Source: Wenjunlia tyrosinilytica (GTDB lineage: Bacteria; Actinomycetota; Actinomycetes; Streptomycetales; Streptomycetaceae). From it: a stretch of 64,000 nucleotides of DNA. Where the stretch lies: the NCBI RefSeq assembly GCF_014646055.1, contig NZ_BMMS01000021.1, positions 101,554-165,553 of the forward strand, given 5' to 3'. The first letter of the stretch is position 1, and the number at the start of each line of letters is the position of its first letter. Made by a program: the position numbers and the translations under genes. Under the pieces are notes generated by a model. That model saw only the letters and a program-made list of their open reading frames with translations. It was not told the DNA's origin and ran no database searches. Shown in pieces: positions 19,872 through 29,615 of this stretch.

Positions 19872-21086
19872 TCACTCGCCGATGAGGGCGTCCACGAAGG
19901 CGCCCGGCTCGAAGGGCGCCAGGTCGTCCGGGCCCTCGCCGAGTCCGACGAGCTTGACGGGCACGCCCAGCTCGCGCTGGACCGCGACCACGATGCCGCC
20001 CTTGGCCGTGCCGTCGAGCTTGGTGAGCACGATGCCGGTGATGTCGACGACCTCGGCGAAGACCCTCGCCTGGACCAGGCCGTTCTGGCCGGTCGTGGCG
20101 TCGAGGACGAGCAGGACCTCGTCGACGGGGCCGTGCTTCTCCACCACCCGCTTGACCTTGCCGAGCTCGTCCATCAGGCCCGTCTTGGTGTGCAGGCGGC
20201 CGGCGGTGTCCACCAGGACGGTGTCCGCGCCCTCGGCGATACCTTCCTTCACCGCGTCGAACGCGACGGAGGCGGGGTCCCCGCCCTCCGGCCCGCGCAC
20301 GGTGCGGGCGCCGACGCGTTCGCCCCAGGTCTGGAGCTGGTCGGCCGCGGCGGCGCGGAAGGTGTCGGCGGCACCGAGCACGACACTGCGGCCGTCGGCG
20401 ACGAGGACACGGGCGAGCTTGCCCGTGGTGGTGGTCTTGCCGGTGCCGTTGACCCCGACGACCATGACGACGGCCGGGCGCTCCTCGTGACTGTGCGTGT
20501 GCAGGCTGCGGTCGGCGTCGGTGCCGATGAGGTGCACCAGCTCCTCGCGCAGCAGGCCGCGCAGTTCGGCGGGGGTGCGGGTGCCGAGGACCTTCACCCG
20601 GGTGCGCAGGCGCTCCACGAGTTCCTGCGTGGGCGCCACGCCGACGTCGGCGGTGAGGAGGGTGTCCTCGATCTCCTCCCAGGTGTCCTCGTCGAGGTGC
20701 TCACGGGAGAGCAGGGAGAGCAGTCCCTGGCCCAGGGTGTTCTGGGAGCGGGACAGGCGCGAACGCAGCCGCACCAGGCGCCCGGCGGTGGGCTCGGGCA
20801 CCTCGATGGCGGGCGGGGGCAGGGTCTCGGGAACCCCGGGGATCTCGGGCTCGAGGACGGTGACCGTGCCGGCGTCCGGCAGGTCGACGGACTCCACGGT
20901 GCGCTTCGGTGTGTCCCGGGGGACCTCCGCGTCCTCGCCGACCTGCGGCTCGGCGGGCGGCGCGAGCGCGTCCGGCTTGGGGGCGGGAGGGGCGGCGTGC
21001 CCCTTGCGGCGCCGCGCCAGGACCAGGCCGCTGAGCCCGCCGAGAACGACCACCGCGATGACTACGGCAAGGATCACAAATTCCAT
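19872..21086 (-). CDS. ftsY: Signal recognition particle receptor FtsY
   Basis: Membrane-associated SRP GTPase that receives ribosome-SRP complexes. The 404-residue protein starts with a hydrophobic segment (about residues 3-24) and RRRKG, followed by an acidic/Pro-rich linker. The NG domain has GVNGTGKTTTTGKLA, DTAGRLHTK and TKLDGTAKGG. It ends FEPGAFVDALIGE, typical of FtsY. Ffh, its partner, is at 10.4 kb. The ATG at 21086 is followed upstream by a long repeat-rich gap shared with a divergent gene. Confidence 0.97.
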   Translation of the reverse strand: MEFVILAVVIAVVVLGGLSGLVLARRRKGHAAPPAPKPDALAPPAEPQVGEDAEVPRDTPKRTVESVDLPDAGTVTVLEPEIPGVPETLPPPAIEVPEPTAGRLVRLRSRLSRSQNTLGQGLLSLLSREHLDEDTWEEIEDTLLTADVGVAPTQELVERLRTRVKVLGTRTPAELRGLLREELVHLIGTDADRSLHTHSHEERPAVVMVVGVNGTGKTTTTGKLARVLVADGRSVVLGAADTFRAAAADQLQTWGERVGARTVRGPEGGDPASVAFDAVKEGIAEGADTVLVDTAGRLHTKTGLMDELGKVKRVVEKHGPVDEVLLVLDATTGQNGLVQARVFAEVVDITGIVLTKLDGTAKGGIVVAVQRELGVPVKLVGLGEGPDDLAPFEPGAFVDALIGE

Positions 21087-21312
21087 AACGCATCCAGTAT
21101 CACGGACGCGCGGCCCGGCGCTGGGCGGCGGTTGGGAAGGGACTGCTGGGCCGGACGGTGAGAGGTGATGGGGATGAGACCGCCCGGGGCGGCGCCGGAG
21201 AACGGAAGGGACAGCGGCTGCCGGGCGGCCGGGGCCGCGAGGAACGGCACTGCGGGCCGATGGCGCCTCGGCCGCTGTGCGGCGGCTGGATGGGAAGGGC
21301 GCCGCCGTGGAC

Positions 21313-21716
21313 GGGGCCGGTAGGCGGGGTGGGAAAGACGTTGCCGTGGGGCGGGGCCGGTGGGCGGGGTGGCACGGGCGCCTACCGTGGGCAGGGCCGG
21401 TCGGCGGGGTGGCTGCGGAGGCAGCCGTCGGTGGGATCGGTCGGCTGGGTGGGTGGGTAGGGGGCCCGGCTGCGGGCGGGGGCCGGTCGGCGGGGTGGCT
21501 GCGGAGGCAGCCGTAGACGGGGCCGGTCGGCGGGGTGACACGGGGGTCGCCATGGGCGGGTCCGGTCGGCGGAGTGGCACGGGCGCCAACCGTGGGCCGG
21601 GTCCGGTCGGCGGAGTGGCACGGGCGCCAACCGTGGGCGGGGGCCGGTCGGCGGGGTGGGAAAGGCGCCGCCGTGGGCGGGGCCGGTCGGCGGGGTGGCT
21701 GCGGGGGCGGCCGGGC
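21313..21716. repeat. Ten-copy 40-bp tandem repeat array between ftsY and the divergent monooxygenase gene
   Basis: The core ggccggtcggcggggtgg recurs ten times; its ccggt (tcggt in copy 4) begins at 21317, 21357, 21397, 21437, 21483, 21523, 21562, 21603, 21644 and 21683. The spacing is 39-41 bases except one of 46. The 20 or so bases between cores vary, and several form small hairpins (gctgcggaggcagc). The spacing puts successive copies in different frames, so this is not a protein repeat even though long open frames cross it. It resembles a CRISPR layout only superficially: the variable part is itself repeated and no cas gene is near. Confidence 0.9.
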
Positions 21717-21884
21717 CGAAGGGGGGCGGCACCCGCCCGGCAGGCACCCTTCGTGGGACGAGGGAGCGCTTCCCCCCTGCTCCGCTGCAGGGGGCGCTTC
21801 CCCGTTGGGTCTGCGTGAGCATTGAAAGCTGACGATGTGTCAGCTACCTTGCCCCGGACATCTTCCGCTGGGGAGGGGTGCGGC

Positions 21885-22871
21885 GTGGTGGTTTCCAATG
21901 TTCGGTTCAATCTCGTGCAGCCGGGGTTGGCGACCGAGGAACTGGCCGAGCGGTACCGGGCGGCCGTGGAGATGGCCGCGGCGGCCGACGGCAGTGGGGT
22001 CGACACCATCACGCTCGAGGAGCACCACGGCGCCGACGACGGATGGCTGCCCTCGCCCCTGGCCCTCGCCGGGCTCATGCTCGGGCGGACCCGGCGGATC
22101 GGGGTCACCGTTTGCGCGTTGATCACCCCGCTCTACGACCCATTGCGCCTCGCCGAGGATCTGGCCGTGCTCGACCTCGCCGGGGGCGGTCGGCTGATGG
22201 CGGTGGCCGGGATCGGCTACCGGCCGCAGGAGTACGCCGCGCACGGGCGGGACTGGCACGCGCGCGGGAAGCTCCAGGACGAGTCGCTGGAGACGCTGCT
22301 CGCGGCGTGGAGCGGTGAGCCGTTCGAGCACCGGGAGCGCACCGTGCGGGTCACTCCTCCCCCGGCGACGCGCCCGCATCCGCTCCTGCTCGTCGGCGGG
22401 GCCTCCAAGGCGGCCGCGCGCCGGGCCGCCCGCCTGGGGCTGCCTTTCTTCCCCTCCGCGCATCTGCCGGAGTTGGAGGAGTACTACCACGCCATGCGCG
22501 CCGAGTACGGGACGGAGGGCTGGTGCCTGCTGCCCCCCGCCACCACCGCGTTGCTGCACATCACCGAGGACCCCGACCGGGCCTGGGCAGAGTACGGGAA
22601 GCACCTGCTCCACGAGGCCGCCGTCTACGCCGGGTGGCAGACGCCCGAGACCCGTTCCGCCGTGAAGTCGGCCGCCGCCACCGCCGAGGAGCTGAGGGCC
22701 GAGGGCGTGTACCGGATGCTGACTCCGGACGAGTGCGTGGCGTTCGCCGAGGAACAGGGGCCGGGCGCCGCCCTCGTCCTGCACCCGCTGTGCGGCGGAA
22801 TGCCCGTGGACGAGGGCTGGCGCAGCCTCCATCTGTTCACCGAGCGGGTCCTGCCCAGGCTGAAGGACTAG
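21885..22871 (+). CDS. Luciferase-like (LLM-class) flavin-dependent oxidoreductase
   Basis: A 328-residue TIM-barrel monooxygenase of the bacterial luciferase family, expected to use reduced FMN or F420. It has NLVQPGLATEELAERYRAAV, the segment TITLEEHHGADDGWLPSPLA near the N-terminus, and RIGVTVCALITPLYDPLRLA. The GTG at 21885 has GGGGAGGGG six bases upstream; GTG at 21888 is equally possible. It stands alone between the repeat array and convergent glcP. cofC at 49.6 kb indicates the organism makes F420, but the cofactor of this enzyme is not determined. Confidence 0.85.
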   Translation: MVVSNVRFNLVQPGLATEELAERYRAAVEMAAAADGSGVDTITLEEHHGADDGWLPSPLALAGLMLGRTRRIGVTVCALITPLYDPLRLAEDLAVLDLAGGGRLMAVAGIGYRPQEYAAHGRDWHARGKLQDESLETLLAAWSGEPFEHRERTVRVTPPPATRPHPLLLVGGASKAAARRAARLGLPFFPSAHLPELEEYYHAMRAEYGTEGWCLLPPATTALLHITEDPDRAWAEYGKHLLHEAAVYAGWQTPETRSAVKSAAATAEELRAEGVYRMLTPDECVAFAEEQGPGAALVLHPLCGGMPVDEGWRSLHLFTERVLPRLKD

Positions 22872-22908
22872 GCCGCTGACGGAACGGGCCGGCGGAACAG
22901 GCCGGACC

Positions 22909-24336
22909 TCAGCCCATCTCCTCCAGCTTCTTGCCCTTCGTCTCGGGCACGAACTTCAGCACGAAGAAGAACGACAGCACGGCGAATCCGGCGTATGCGA
23001 TGTACGTGGCCGACAGGTTCCAGTCCGACAGCGACGGGAACGTCACCGTGATCGCCCAGTTGGCCAGCCACTGCGCCGACGCGGCGATGCCGAGGGCGGC
23101 GGCGCGGACGCGGTTGGGGAACATCTCACCGAGCAGGACCCAGACCACCACACCCCAGGACAGGGCGAAGAAGAGCACGAAGACATGCGCGGCGATGAGC
23201 GCCACCGTGCCCTGCGTGTCCGGGATGGAGATGTCCTGGCCGGTGCCGCTCTTGTAGGAGAACGCCCATGAGGCGGCCGCCAGCGACAGCGCCATGCCGG
23301 CGGAGCCGACCAGCGCCAGGGGCTTGCGGCCGACCCGGTCGACCAGCGCGATGGCGATGAAGGTGCCGATCAGGTTGATGATCGAGGTGGAGAGGCTGAT
23401 CAGGAGGGAGTTGCTGGTGTTGATGCCCACCGACTGCCACAGCGCCGAGGAGTAGTAGAAGATCACATTGATGCCGACGAGCTGTTGGAACACCGACAGC
23501 AGGATGCCGACCCAGACGATCGGGAGCAGGCCCCACCTGCCGCCGAGCAGGTCGGAGAGCTTCGGCTCGTGGTCGCTGCGCAGCAGTTGTTCGATCTCGG
23601 CGACCCGCGTGTCGAGGTCCACGTCCGAACCCTCCACGTCGGCGAGGACCTTGCGGGCCTCGTCGTGGCGCCCGGCCGAGATCAGATACCGCGGCGACTC
23701 GGGGATCGTGAGCGACAGCACCCCGTAGAGCGCGGCCGGGACGACCATCACACCGAGCATCCACTGCCAGGCCTCGATGCCGAGGATCGTGTTCGTGGTC
23801 TCACCGCCGGCGGCCTGGGCGACGGCGTAGTTGGCGAGCTGGGAGATCACGATGCCCACGACGATGCCGAGTTGCTGGAGCGAGCCGAGGCGGCCCCGGT
23901 ACGCCGGGGGCGCCACCTCGGCGATGTAGGCGGGGGCGATGACCGAGGCCATACCGATCCCGATGCCGCCGACGACCCTCCAAAAGCCCAGGTCCCAGAG
24001 GGAGAAGGGGAACATCGAGCCGATCGCGCTCGCCGTGAACAGCACGGCCGCGATCTGCATCGAGCGGATACGACCGAGCCGGTCGGCCAGTCGCCCGGCG
24101 AACGCGGCGCCGAAGGCGCAGCCGAGCAGCGCCACGGAGACGACGAGGCCGGTCTCACCGCTGCCGACCCCGAAGTGGGACTTGATGCCGGTGACGGCGC
24201 CGTTGATGACGGCGCTGTCGTAGCCGAACAGGAAGCCGCCCATCGCGGCCGCCGCGGTGATGAAGACGACATGGCCGAGATGGTCGGGGTGGGCGCTGCG
24301 GCCCTGCGGGTCCATCGGCGGGGCGGTGCTGGTCAA
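22909..24336 (-). CDS. glcP: Glucose permease GlcP (sugar porter MFS transporter)
   Basis: Proton-coupled sugar transporter with twelve membrane segments, 475 residues. It shows all sugar-porter motifs: GRLADRLGRIR in the 2-3 loop, PESPRYL after helix 6, QQLVGINVIFYYSS in helix 7, VDRVGRKPL in the 8-9 loop and PETKGKKLEEMG at the C-terminus. The position between ftsY and smc matches glcP1 of S. coelicolor, its main glucose permease. The start is an uncommon TTG at 24336, backed by AGGAG six bases upstream; an ATG at 24315 is the alternative. The 248 bases upstream, beyond smc, should contain its own promoter. Confidence 0.92.
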   Translation of the reverse strand: MTSTAPPMDPQGRSAHPDHLGHVVFITAAAAMGGFLFGYDSAVINGAVTGIKSHFGVGSGETGLVVSVALLGCAFGAAFAGRLADRLGRIRSMQIAAVLFTASAIGSMFPFSLWDLGFWRVVGGIGIGMASVIAPAYIAEVAPPAYRGRLGSLQQLGIVVGIVISQLANYAVAQAAGGETTNTILGIEAWQWMLGVMVVPAALYGVLSLTIPESPRYLISAGRHDEARKVLADVEGSDVDLDTRVAEIEQLLRSDHEPKLSDLLGGRWGLLPIVWVGILLSVFQQLVGINVIFYYSSALWQSVGINTSNSLLISLSTSIINLIGTFIAIALVDRVGRKPLALVGSAGMALSLAAASWAFSYKSGTGQDISIPDTQGTVALIAAHVFVLFFALSWGVVVWVLLGEMFPNRVRAAALGIAASAQWLANWAITVTFPSLSDWNLSATYIAYAGFAVLSFFFVLKFVPETKGKKLEEMG

Positions 24337-24584
24337 CGCTTGCTCCTGGCGGTCCGGCGCCTGTGCCGGACCTGTGGCTCGGGCCTTCGGCGGCAGCCGG
24401 TCGGGACCCGAGCACGGCTATCACTCGAAAGCAAAGACAACGCAACGGACACTATGCCTTCAACTTCCGAACACAAATCATGAGCGAGAGTGCCATGGAA
24501 GCTGCGCTTCCGCGCATACCCGCGGCGGCAACCTTCACTCCATGACATTTGCTGCACGGCCCCGAGCCGCTGCGAAAGCGGTCC

Positions 24585-27500
24585 CTACGAGGCCCGGTCC
24601 AGCCTCTGGCTGATGACCTTCGAGACCCCGTCACCCTGCATCGACACACCGTAGAGCGCGTCGGCGACCTCCATCGTCCGCTTCTGGTGGGTGATCACGA
24701 TCAGCTGCGAGCTCTCCTGGAGCTCGCGCATGATCCGGATCAGCCGCTGGAGGTTGGTGTCGTCGAGCGCCGCCTCGACCTCGTCCATGACGTAGAAGGG
24801 GCTCGGCCGGGCCTTGAAGATCGCCACCAGCAGGGCCACCGCCGTCAGGGACCGCTCCCCGCCGGAGAGCAGCGAGAGCCGCTTGACCTTCTTGCCGGGT
24901 GGCCGCGCCTCCACCTCCACACCGGTGGTGAGCATGTCCGAGGGGTCGGTGAGGATCAGCCGCCCCTCACCGCCGGGGAACAGCCGGGAGAAGACGCCCT
25001 CGAACTCCCTCGCGGTGTCGTGGTAGGCCGCGGTGAAGACCTGCTCCACCCGCTCGTCGACCTCCTTGACCACCGTCAGCAGGTCGGCGCGGGTCTTCTT
25101 CAGGTCCTCGAGCTGCTCGGTCAGGAACTTGTGCCGCTCCTCCAGCGCCGCGAACTCCTCCAGCGCCAGCGGGTTGACCTTGCCGAGTTGGGCGTAGGCA
25201 CGCTCCGCCGCCTTCAGCCGCTTCTCCTGCTCGGCCCGTGCGTACGGCCTCGGCTGCGGGTCCTCGGGCGCCTGCTCCCCCTCCGCCGGGGGCGAGGGCG
25301 GAACGAGGACCTGGGGACCGTACTCGTTTACGAGCCCGTCCGCCTCGATGCCGTGCTCCTCCAGCGCCTTGGTCTCCAGCTGCTCGATGCGCATGCGCTT
25401 CTCCGCGCCGAGCACCTCGCCCCGGTGCACCGAGTCGGTGAGCTTGTCCAGCTCCGACTTCAGGTCCCGGCCGCGCGAACGCTCCAGGCCCAGCTCCTGT
25501 TCGCGTTCGGCGCGCACCTGCTGGGCGAGTTCCCGTTCGCGTTCCGCGCGGACGAGGGAGACCTCGATGAAGCGCAGCAGGTCCCTCGAGCCCGCCAGCA
25601 CCGCGGTCGCGACCGAGGCCTCGCGCTCCATGCGGGCCCGGCGCGCGGCTGCCTGCGCTCGTGCCTCGCGCTCCATGCGGGCCGCTCGGTCCAGTCCGTC
25701 CGCCCGTCCGGCGAGTCCCTTGACCCGCTCCTCGTGGGTGCGCACCTGGAGGCGCGCCTCCATCTCGGTCTGGCGGGCGTTGGCGCCGTCGGCGGCGAGG
25801 CGGTCGCGGGCCGCGGTGTCGGGCTCCTCCTCGGCCGGCTCCTCCTCGGCGTAGTCGAGCCGGGCGGACAGCTCCTCGTAACTCGCCCTCGCCTTCTCCA
25901 GCGACTCCTCCGCCCTGGCCACGGAGGCGGCCAGCCGCTCGGCCTCACCCGCGGCGCCGCGGGCCTGCCCGCCGAGGCGCCCGAGCGCCTGCGCGTACGA
26001 GGACTTCTCCTTCTCGGCCGCGCGCCGCCGCTGGGTCAGCTCCTCGACCCGCGCCTGCGCGTTCCTGCGGGCTTCCCCTGCCTCGGCCTGGTCGACGGCG
26101 GCCTGCTCGCAGCGAGTCTCGAGCTCCTCCAGCCGGGACGCGGCCTCGTCGACCGCCGCCTGCACCTCCAGCAGGCTGGGCGCCCCGGCGGACCCGCCGT
26201 GGGCGAAGTGGCCGCTGAGCAGGTCACCCTCCGCGGTCACGGCGGTCAGGGAGGGGTGGTGGGAGACCAGCGTCTCCGCGGCGTCCAGTGTGGGCACGGC
26301 GACGATGCCGCGCAGCATCGCGCGCACCGCGGGCAGCAGTCCTTCCGGCCCGCCGACCAGTTCCTCCGCCCACCGTGCGTCCGGCGGCAGCGGCGGACGG
26401 GGAGCGGTGCCGGGCCAGGGAGCGGTTTCCGGGGCGCCTTCGAGCAGGAGCGCGGCCCGCCCGGCGTCGTCCTTGCGCAGCAGGCGCAGCGCCTCGGCCG
26501 CGGCAGCGGTTCCCGAGACGGCGACCGCGTCGGCGGCGACGCCCAGCGCCGAGGCGACGGGCACCTCGTACCCGACCGCCACCGTCAGGAGTTCGGCGGC
26601 CGGGCCGAGCAGGCCGGTGAGCCGGTCGGCGGCCAGCAGCGCCCCCGTGCCGTCCTTGCGCCGCAGGCCCATGGCCAGGGCCTCGTGCCGGGCCTGGAGC
26701 GCGGCCCGCTGCCGCTCCGCCGACGACTTCTCCTCCCGGGCGCGGCCGAGCGCCTCCTCGGCCCCGGCGAGGCGCCGCTTGGCCTCTTCGAGCTCGTCCT
26801 CCATGTCGGCGCCGCCCTCGTCGAGGCCGTCCACCTGCGCCTGGAGCTGCTCGTACTCCTCCTGCGCGGCCTGCGCGCGCGCCAGGGCCTCGTCGCCGGC
26901 GGACCTGAGCCGGCCGATCTCGGCCTCGGCGGCGCCCACCTGGCTGCGGGCGGCGTTGACCTGGCCGTGCAGCCGGGCCAGGCCCTCGCGCCGGTCGGCG
27001 ATGGCCCGGGCGGCCGCCTTCAGGCGCTTCTCCTCCTCGACCAGCTCGCGTTCGAGGTGGGCGCGGTGGTCCACGGTGTCGTCGAGGGCGCGCTGCGCCG
27101 CCTCCAGCGCGTCCTTGAGCTCCGCCTCCTGCTCGCGGATGCGGGCGGCCTCGCGCTCCATGTCCTCGGGGTCGCGGCCGCGCCGCTCCTGCTCGGGCGC
27201 GGCGGTGGCGTGCTTGACGCGCTGCTCGGCGAGGCCGATGGTCCCGCGCACCCGCTCCGCCGCCTGGGAGAGCCGGTACCAGGTGTCCTGCGCACGGGTG
27301 AGCCGGGGCGCGAGCTCGCGCACCTGCGACTCCAGATACGCCTCGCGCTGCTGGGCTGCGGCCAGCTCCTCCTCGACCGACTCCTTGCGTGCCTTGAGCG
27401 CGGCCTCGTCGGCGACCTCCGCCCGCAGCGCCTTGCGCAGGGTGACGAGGTCGTCGGCGAGCAGCCGCAGCCGGGCGTCGCGCAGGTCGGCCTGGATGAC

Positions 27501-28148
27501 GGCGGCGCGGCGGGCGACCTGGGCCTGGCGGCCGAGTGGCTTGAGCTGGCGGCGCAGCTCGTTGGTGAGGTCCTGGACGCGGGCGAGGTTGGCCTGCATC
27601 GCGTCCAGCTTGCGCAGCGCCTTCTCCTTGCGCTTGCGGTGCTTGAGGACCCCGGCGGCCTCCTCGATGAACGCGCGTCGCCCGGCCGGGTCCGCGTGGA
27701 GCACGGAGTCGAGCTGTCCCTGGCCGACGATCACGTGCATCTCGCGGCCGATGCCGGAGTCGGAGAGCAGTTCCTGGATGTCGAGCAGGCGGCAGGTGTC
27801 ACCGTTGAGCTGGTACTCGCTGCCGCCGTTGCGGAACATCGTCCGCGTGATGGTGACCTCGCTGTAGTCGATCGGCAGGGCGCCGTCGGTGTTGTCGATG
27901 GTCAGGCTCACCTCGGCGCGGCCGAGCGGCGGGCGGCCGGTGGTCCCGGCGAAGATGACGTCCTCCATCTTCCCGCCGCGCAGGGATTTGGCGCCCTGCT
28001 CGCCCATCACCCAGGACAGGGCGTCGACGACATTGGACTTGCCGGAGCCATTGGGGCCGACGACGCAGGTGATACCCGGCTCGAAGCGCAAGGTGGTCGC
28101 GGAGGCGAACGATTTGAAACCGCGAAGGGTCAAGCTCTTCAAGTGCAC
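24585..28148 (-). CDS. smc: Chromosome segregation ATPase SMC
   Basis: Condensin ATPase that organises the chromosome with ScpA and ScpB. The 1187-residue protein has the Walker A GPNGSGKSNVVDAL near residue 32, two long Glu/Arg/Ala-rich coiled coils, a hinge around residues 500-650 (LLAADRLTGLLGPAAELLTV), and the C-terminal signature LSGGERSLTAVALL plus Walker B PFYVMDEVEAALDD. The start MHLKSLTLRGFKSFA is standard. Intact and full length. It is followed by glcP on the same strand. Confidence 0.98.
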   Translation of the reverse strand: MHLKSLTLRGFKSFASATTLRFEPGITCVVGPNGSGKSNVVDALSWVMGEQGAKSLRGGKMEDVIFAGTTGRPPLGRAEVSLTIDNTDGALPIDYSEVTITRTMFRNGGSEYQLNGDTCRLLDIQELLSDSGIGREMHVIVGQGQLDSVLHADPAGRRAFIEEAAGVLKHRKRKEKALRKLDAMQANLARVQDLTNELRRQLKPLGRQAQVARRAAVIQADLRDARLRLLADDLVTLRKALRAEVADEAALKARKESVEEELAAAQQREAYLESQVRELAPRLTRAQDTWYRLSQAAERVRGTIGLAEQRVKHATAAPEQERRGRDPEDMEREAARIREQEAELKDALEAAQRALDDTVDHRAHLERELVEEEKRLKAAARAIADRREGLARLHGQVNAARSQVGAAEAEIGRLRSAGDEALARAQAAQEEYEQLQAQVDGLDEGGADMEDELEEAKRRLAGAEEALGRAREEKSSAERQRAALQARHEALAMGLRRKDGTGALLAADRLTGLLGPAAELLTVAVGYEVPVASALGVAADAVAVSGTAAAAEALRLLRKDDAGRAALLLEGAPETAPWPGTAPRPPLPPDARWAEELVGGPEGLLPAVRAMLRGIVAVPTLDAAETLVSHHPSLTAVTAEGDLLSGHFAHGGSAGAPSLLEVQAAVDEAASRLEELETRCEQAAVDQAEAGEARRNAQARVEELTQRRRAAEKEKSSYAQALGRLGGQARGAAGEAERLAASVARAEESLEKARASYEELSARLDYAEEEPAEEEPDTAARDRLAADGANARQTEMEARLQVRTHEERVKGLAGRADGLDRAARMEREARAQAAARRARMEREASVATAVLAGSRDLLRFIEVSLVRAERERELAQQVRAEREQELGLERSRGRDLKSELDKLTDSVHRGEVLGAEKRMRIEQLETKALEEHGIEADGLVNEYGPQVLVPPSPPAEGEQAPEDPQPRPYARAEQEKRLKAAERAYAQLGKVNPLALEEFAALEERHKFLTEQLEDLKKTRADLLTVVKEVDERVEQVFTAAYHDTAREFEGVFSRLFPGGEGRLILTDPSDMLTTGVEVEARPPGKKVKRLSLLSGGERSLTAVALLVAIFKARPSPFYVMDEVEAALDDTNLQRLIRIMRELQESSQLIVITHQKRTMEVADALYGVSMQGDGVSKVISQRLDRAS

Positions 28149-28282
28149 GCCGAGCTCTCCTCCTCTTGGACCTGTTTGTCTGGCTTGGCCGGGGTGTCTG
28201 CGCAGGCTCGGACTCTACCGGTCGCGGAGGGCTCCACAGCGGTTTCACCGCCGTGGCCAGGGGGCACATCAAAGGTGAAGGC

Positions 28283-28312
28283 TCAGTGGATGATCAGTCA
28301 GTGGATGATCAG
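28283..28312. repeat. 15-bp tandem duplication upstream of smc
   Basis: Two exact copies of tcagtggatgatcag (28283-28297 and 28298-28312), each with an internal tgatca palindrome, in the gap between smc and the small coiled-coil gene, 135 bases upstream of the smc start. The doubled palindrome could be an operator, but nothing else supports that. Confidence 0.75.
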
Positions 28313-28500
28313 GGGGATCACGGGGAAGCGCTCACAGCGAGCGCGAGGGCCCATCATTCGAACGACTCGTACAGGACGACCGGCGCACGGGGCGCTCGGC
28401 GCACACACGGAAAGCGGGGGAACCAGGCCCGGCGGACGACCACCGGGCCGTTTGAGCGGCCGGACGACTGACAGGCCGCACGCCAGCCGCGGGAATTTCA

Positions 28501-28560
28501 GCAATGACAGCGGCGGCAATGACAGCGGCAGGAATGGCAGCGGCGGGAATGACAGAAGGG
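28501..28560. repeat. Four 15-bp tandem repeats in the same gap
   Basis: Units gcaatgacagcggcg, gcaatgacagcggca, ggaatggcagcggcg and ggaatgacagaaggg. They lie 70 bases downstream (minus strand) of the small coiled-coil gene. The whole 28149-28630 gap has no convincing gene. Confidence 0.85.
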
Positions 28561-28630
28561 ACGCCGAAGCGTCCCTTGGGATTTGCCGAACGGCGAGAGC
28601 ACAGCCCGCCCGTCCCTGGCACGGGACGGA

Positions 28631-28834
28631 TCAGGTGAGCGCAGGCTCCGCCTGGGGTACGTCGATGCTGCGGAGCAGCGCCTCTTCACGCGATGCGGCA
28701 GCGAGCGCGTCGTTCTCGGACTGGATCCGTACGAGCTCGGACTCAAGGTCCTGTACGCGCTGCTGGAGCCTTCGCATCTCGGAGAGGAGTCGCGGGTCGG
28801 GACCGCCGACGTAACCGAGAAGCGCCTTTGCCAT
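28631..28834 (-). CDS. Small conserved coiled-coil protein of unknown function
   Basis: A 67-residue protein beginning MAKALLGYVGGPDPRLLSEM, with a predicted coiled coil over residues 15-50 (RRLQQRVQDLESELVRIQ) and an acidic C-terminal stretch. The ribosome binding site GGAGGACC is well placed before the ATG at 28834, which supports expression. The sequence looks like a small protein conserved among streptomycetes. No function is assigned; homodimer or scaffold roles are only guesses. Confidence 0.8.
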   Translation of the reverse strand: MAKALLGYVGGPDPRLLSEMRRLQQRVQDLESELVRIQSENDALAAASREEALLRSIDVPQAEPALT

Positions 28835-29205
28835 GATGGATGGTCCTCCACGCTGAGTGACCGACCGGGAGCGGTTGGGTCGAGAAGGGTTCGCACCCGC
28901 TATGTGCGCGCCTACACATCGTTCCGTACTTGCAGACAGCGGAGTGCGCGGGCTTTCAGCGTCTCACCAAATGGTTTGAGGGTCAACACGATCACAGCGC
29001 GTTATTCGCGACCGCCCAGGCGCAGAACGGGGGCACTCCCCCGCGCGCGGCGGTCCGGCGGCCGTGGCGATCATTGGCGATCATCCTCAGGCCCCGGAGT
29101 TAAGCACGGTCCTCCCGGATTGGCAACCTCCCGTTCGGCAGCGCCCGATGGACTCCTCTGCCGCCCGCCCGGTCCCCGCCGGACGGTGCCCGCCGGGAGG
29201 GGATC
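28835..29205. other. Intergenic region with no recognised feature
   Basis: About 370 bases between the small coiled-coil gene and acyP. It should hold the promoter of the coiled-coil gene. No convincing ORF, repeat or terminator was recognised. Confidence 0.6.
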
Positions 29206-29487
29206 TCAGCGGATGGCGAATCCGTCGTAGCCACCACGGGGTTCGCCCCACAGGTCGGCCACGCCGACGACCTGTCCGGGCGTGTCGGGCGCCGTCCGCA
29301 GAAGCTCCAGAAGGCGCTCGCAGTACTCGCGCGGCCCCTCCGCCACGACCTGGACCCTGCCGTCGTCGAGGTTGCTCGCGTAGCCGAGAACGCCGATCTC
29401 CAGGGCCCGGGCACGGGTCCACCAACGGAATCCGACGCCCTGCACATCTCCCCGAACCCAGGCAGTAAGCCGGACATTGCTGCTCAT
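29206..29487 (-). CDS. acyP: Acylphosphatase
   Basis: Small enzyme that hydrolyses acyl phosphates such as carbamoyl phosphate and 1,3-bisphosphoglycerate. The 93-residue length is normal. The phosphate-binding VQGVGFRWW places the catalytic Arg at 21 and the substrate Asn at 39 ([12 protein letters not shown]). The ATG at 29487 is supported by family length; the ribosome binding site is weak. The neighbourhood acyP-smc matches S. coelicolor. Confidence 0.95.
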   Translation of the reverse strand: MSSNVRLTAWVRGDVQGVGFRWWTRARALEIGVLGYASNLDDGRVQVVAEGPREYCERLLELLRTAPDTPGQVVGVADLWGEPRGGYDGFAIR

Positions 29488-29615
29488 ATTCGCCACGCTA
29501 TACCGGTAACGAACCCTCTTCACAGCGGCACCTCCCGTATCTGGTCTAGAGTCCACGCCGAGGCCATTCACTCCTTCGAGTGATCTCCCCAATCTGACTC
29601 TGACGGAGGCGACAG

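Noticed and set aside
21313..21716. CRISPR array
   Set aside because: The spacers are similar to each other, repeat borders are imperfect and no cas gene is present.
21074..22126. A 350-residue open frame on the minus strand, rich in Pro, Arg and Thr
   Set aside because: It follows the 40-bp array, whose spacing puts successive units in different frames, and overlaps the real monooxygenase gene; no conserved family.
24549..28814. A 1421-residue plus-strand ORF opposite smc
   Set aside because: Antisense shadow of smc, which is full length and has all its motifs.
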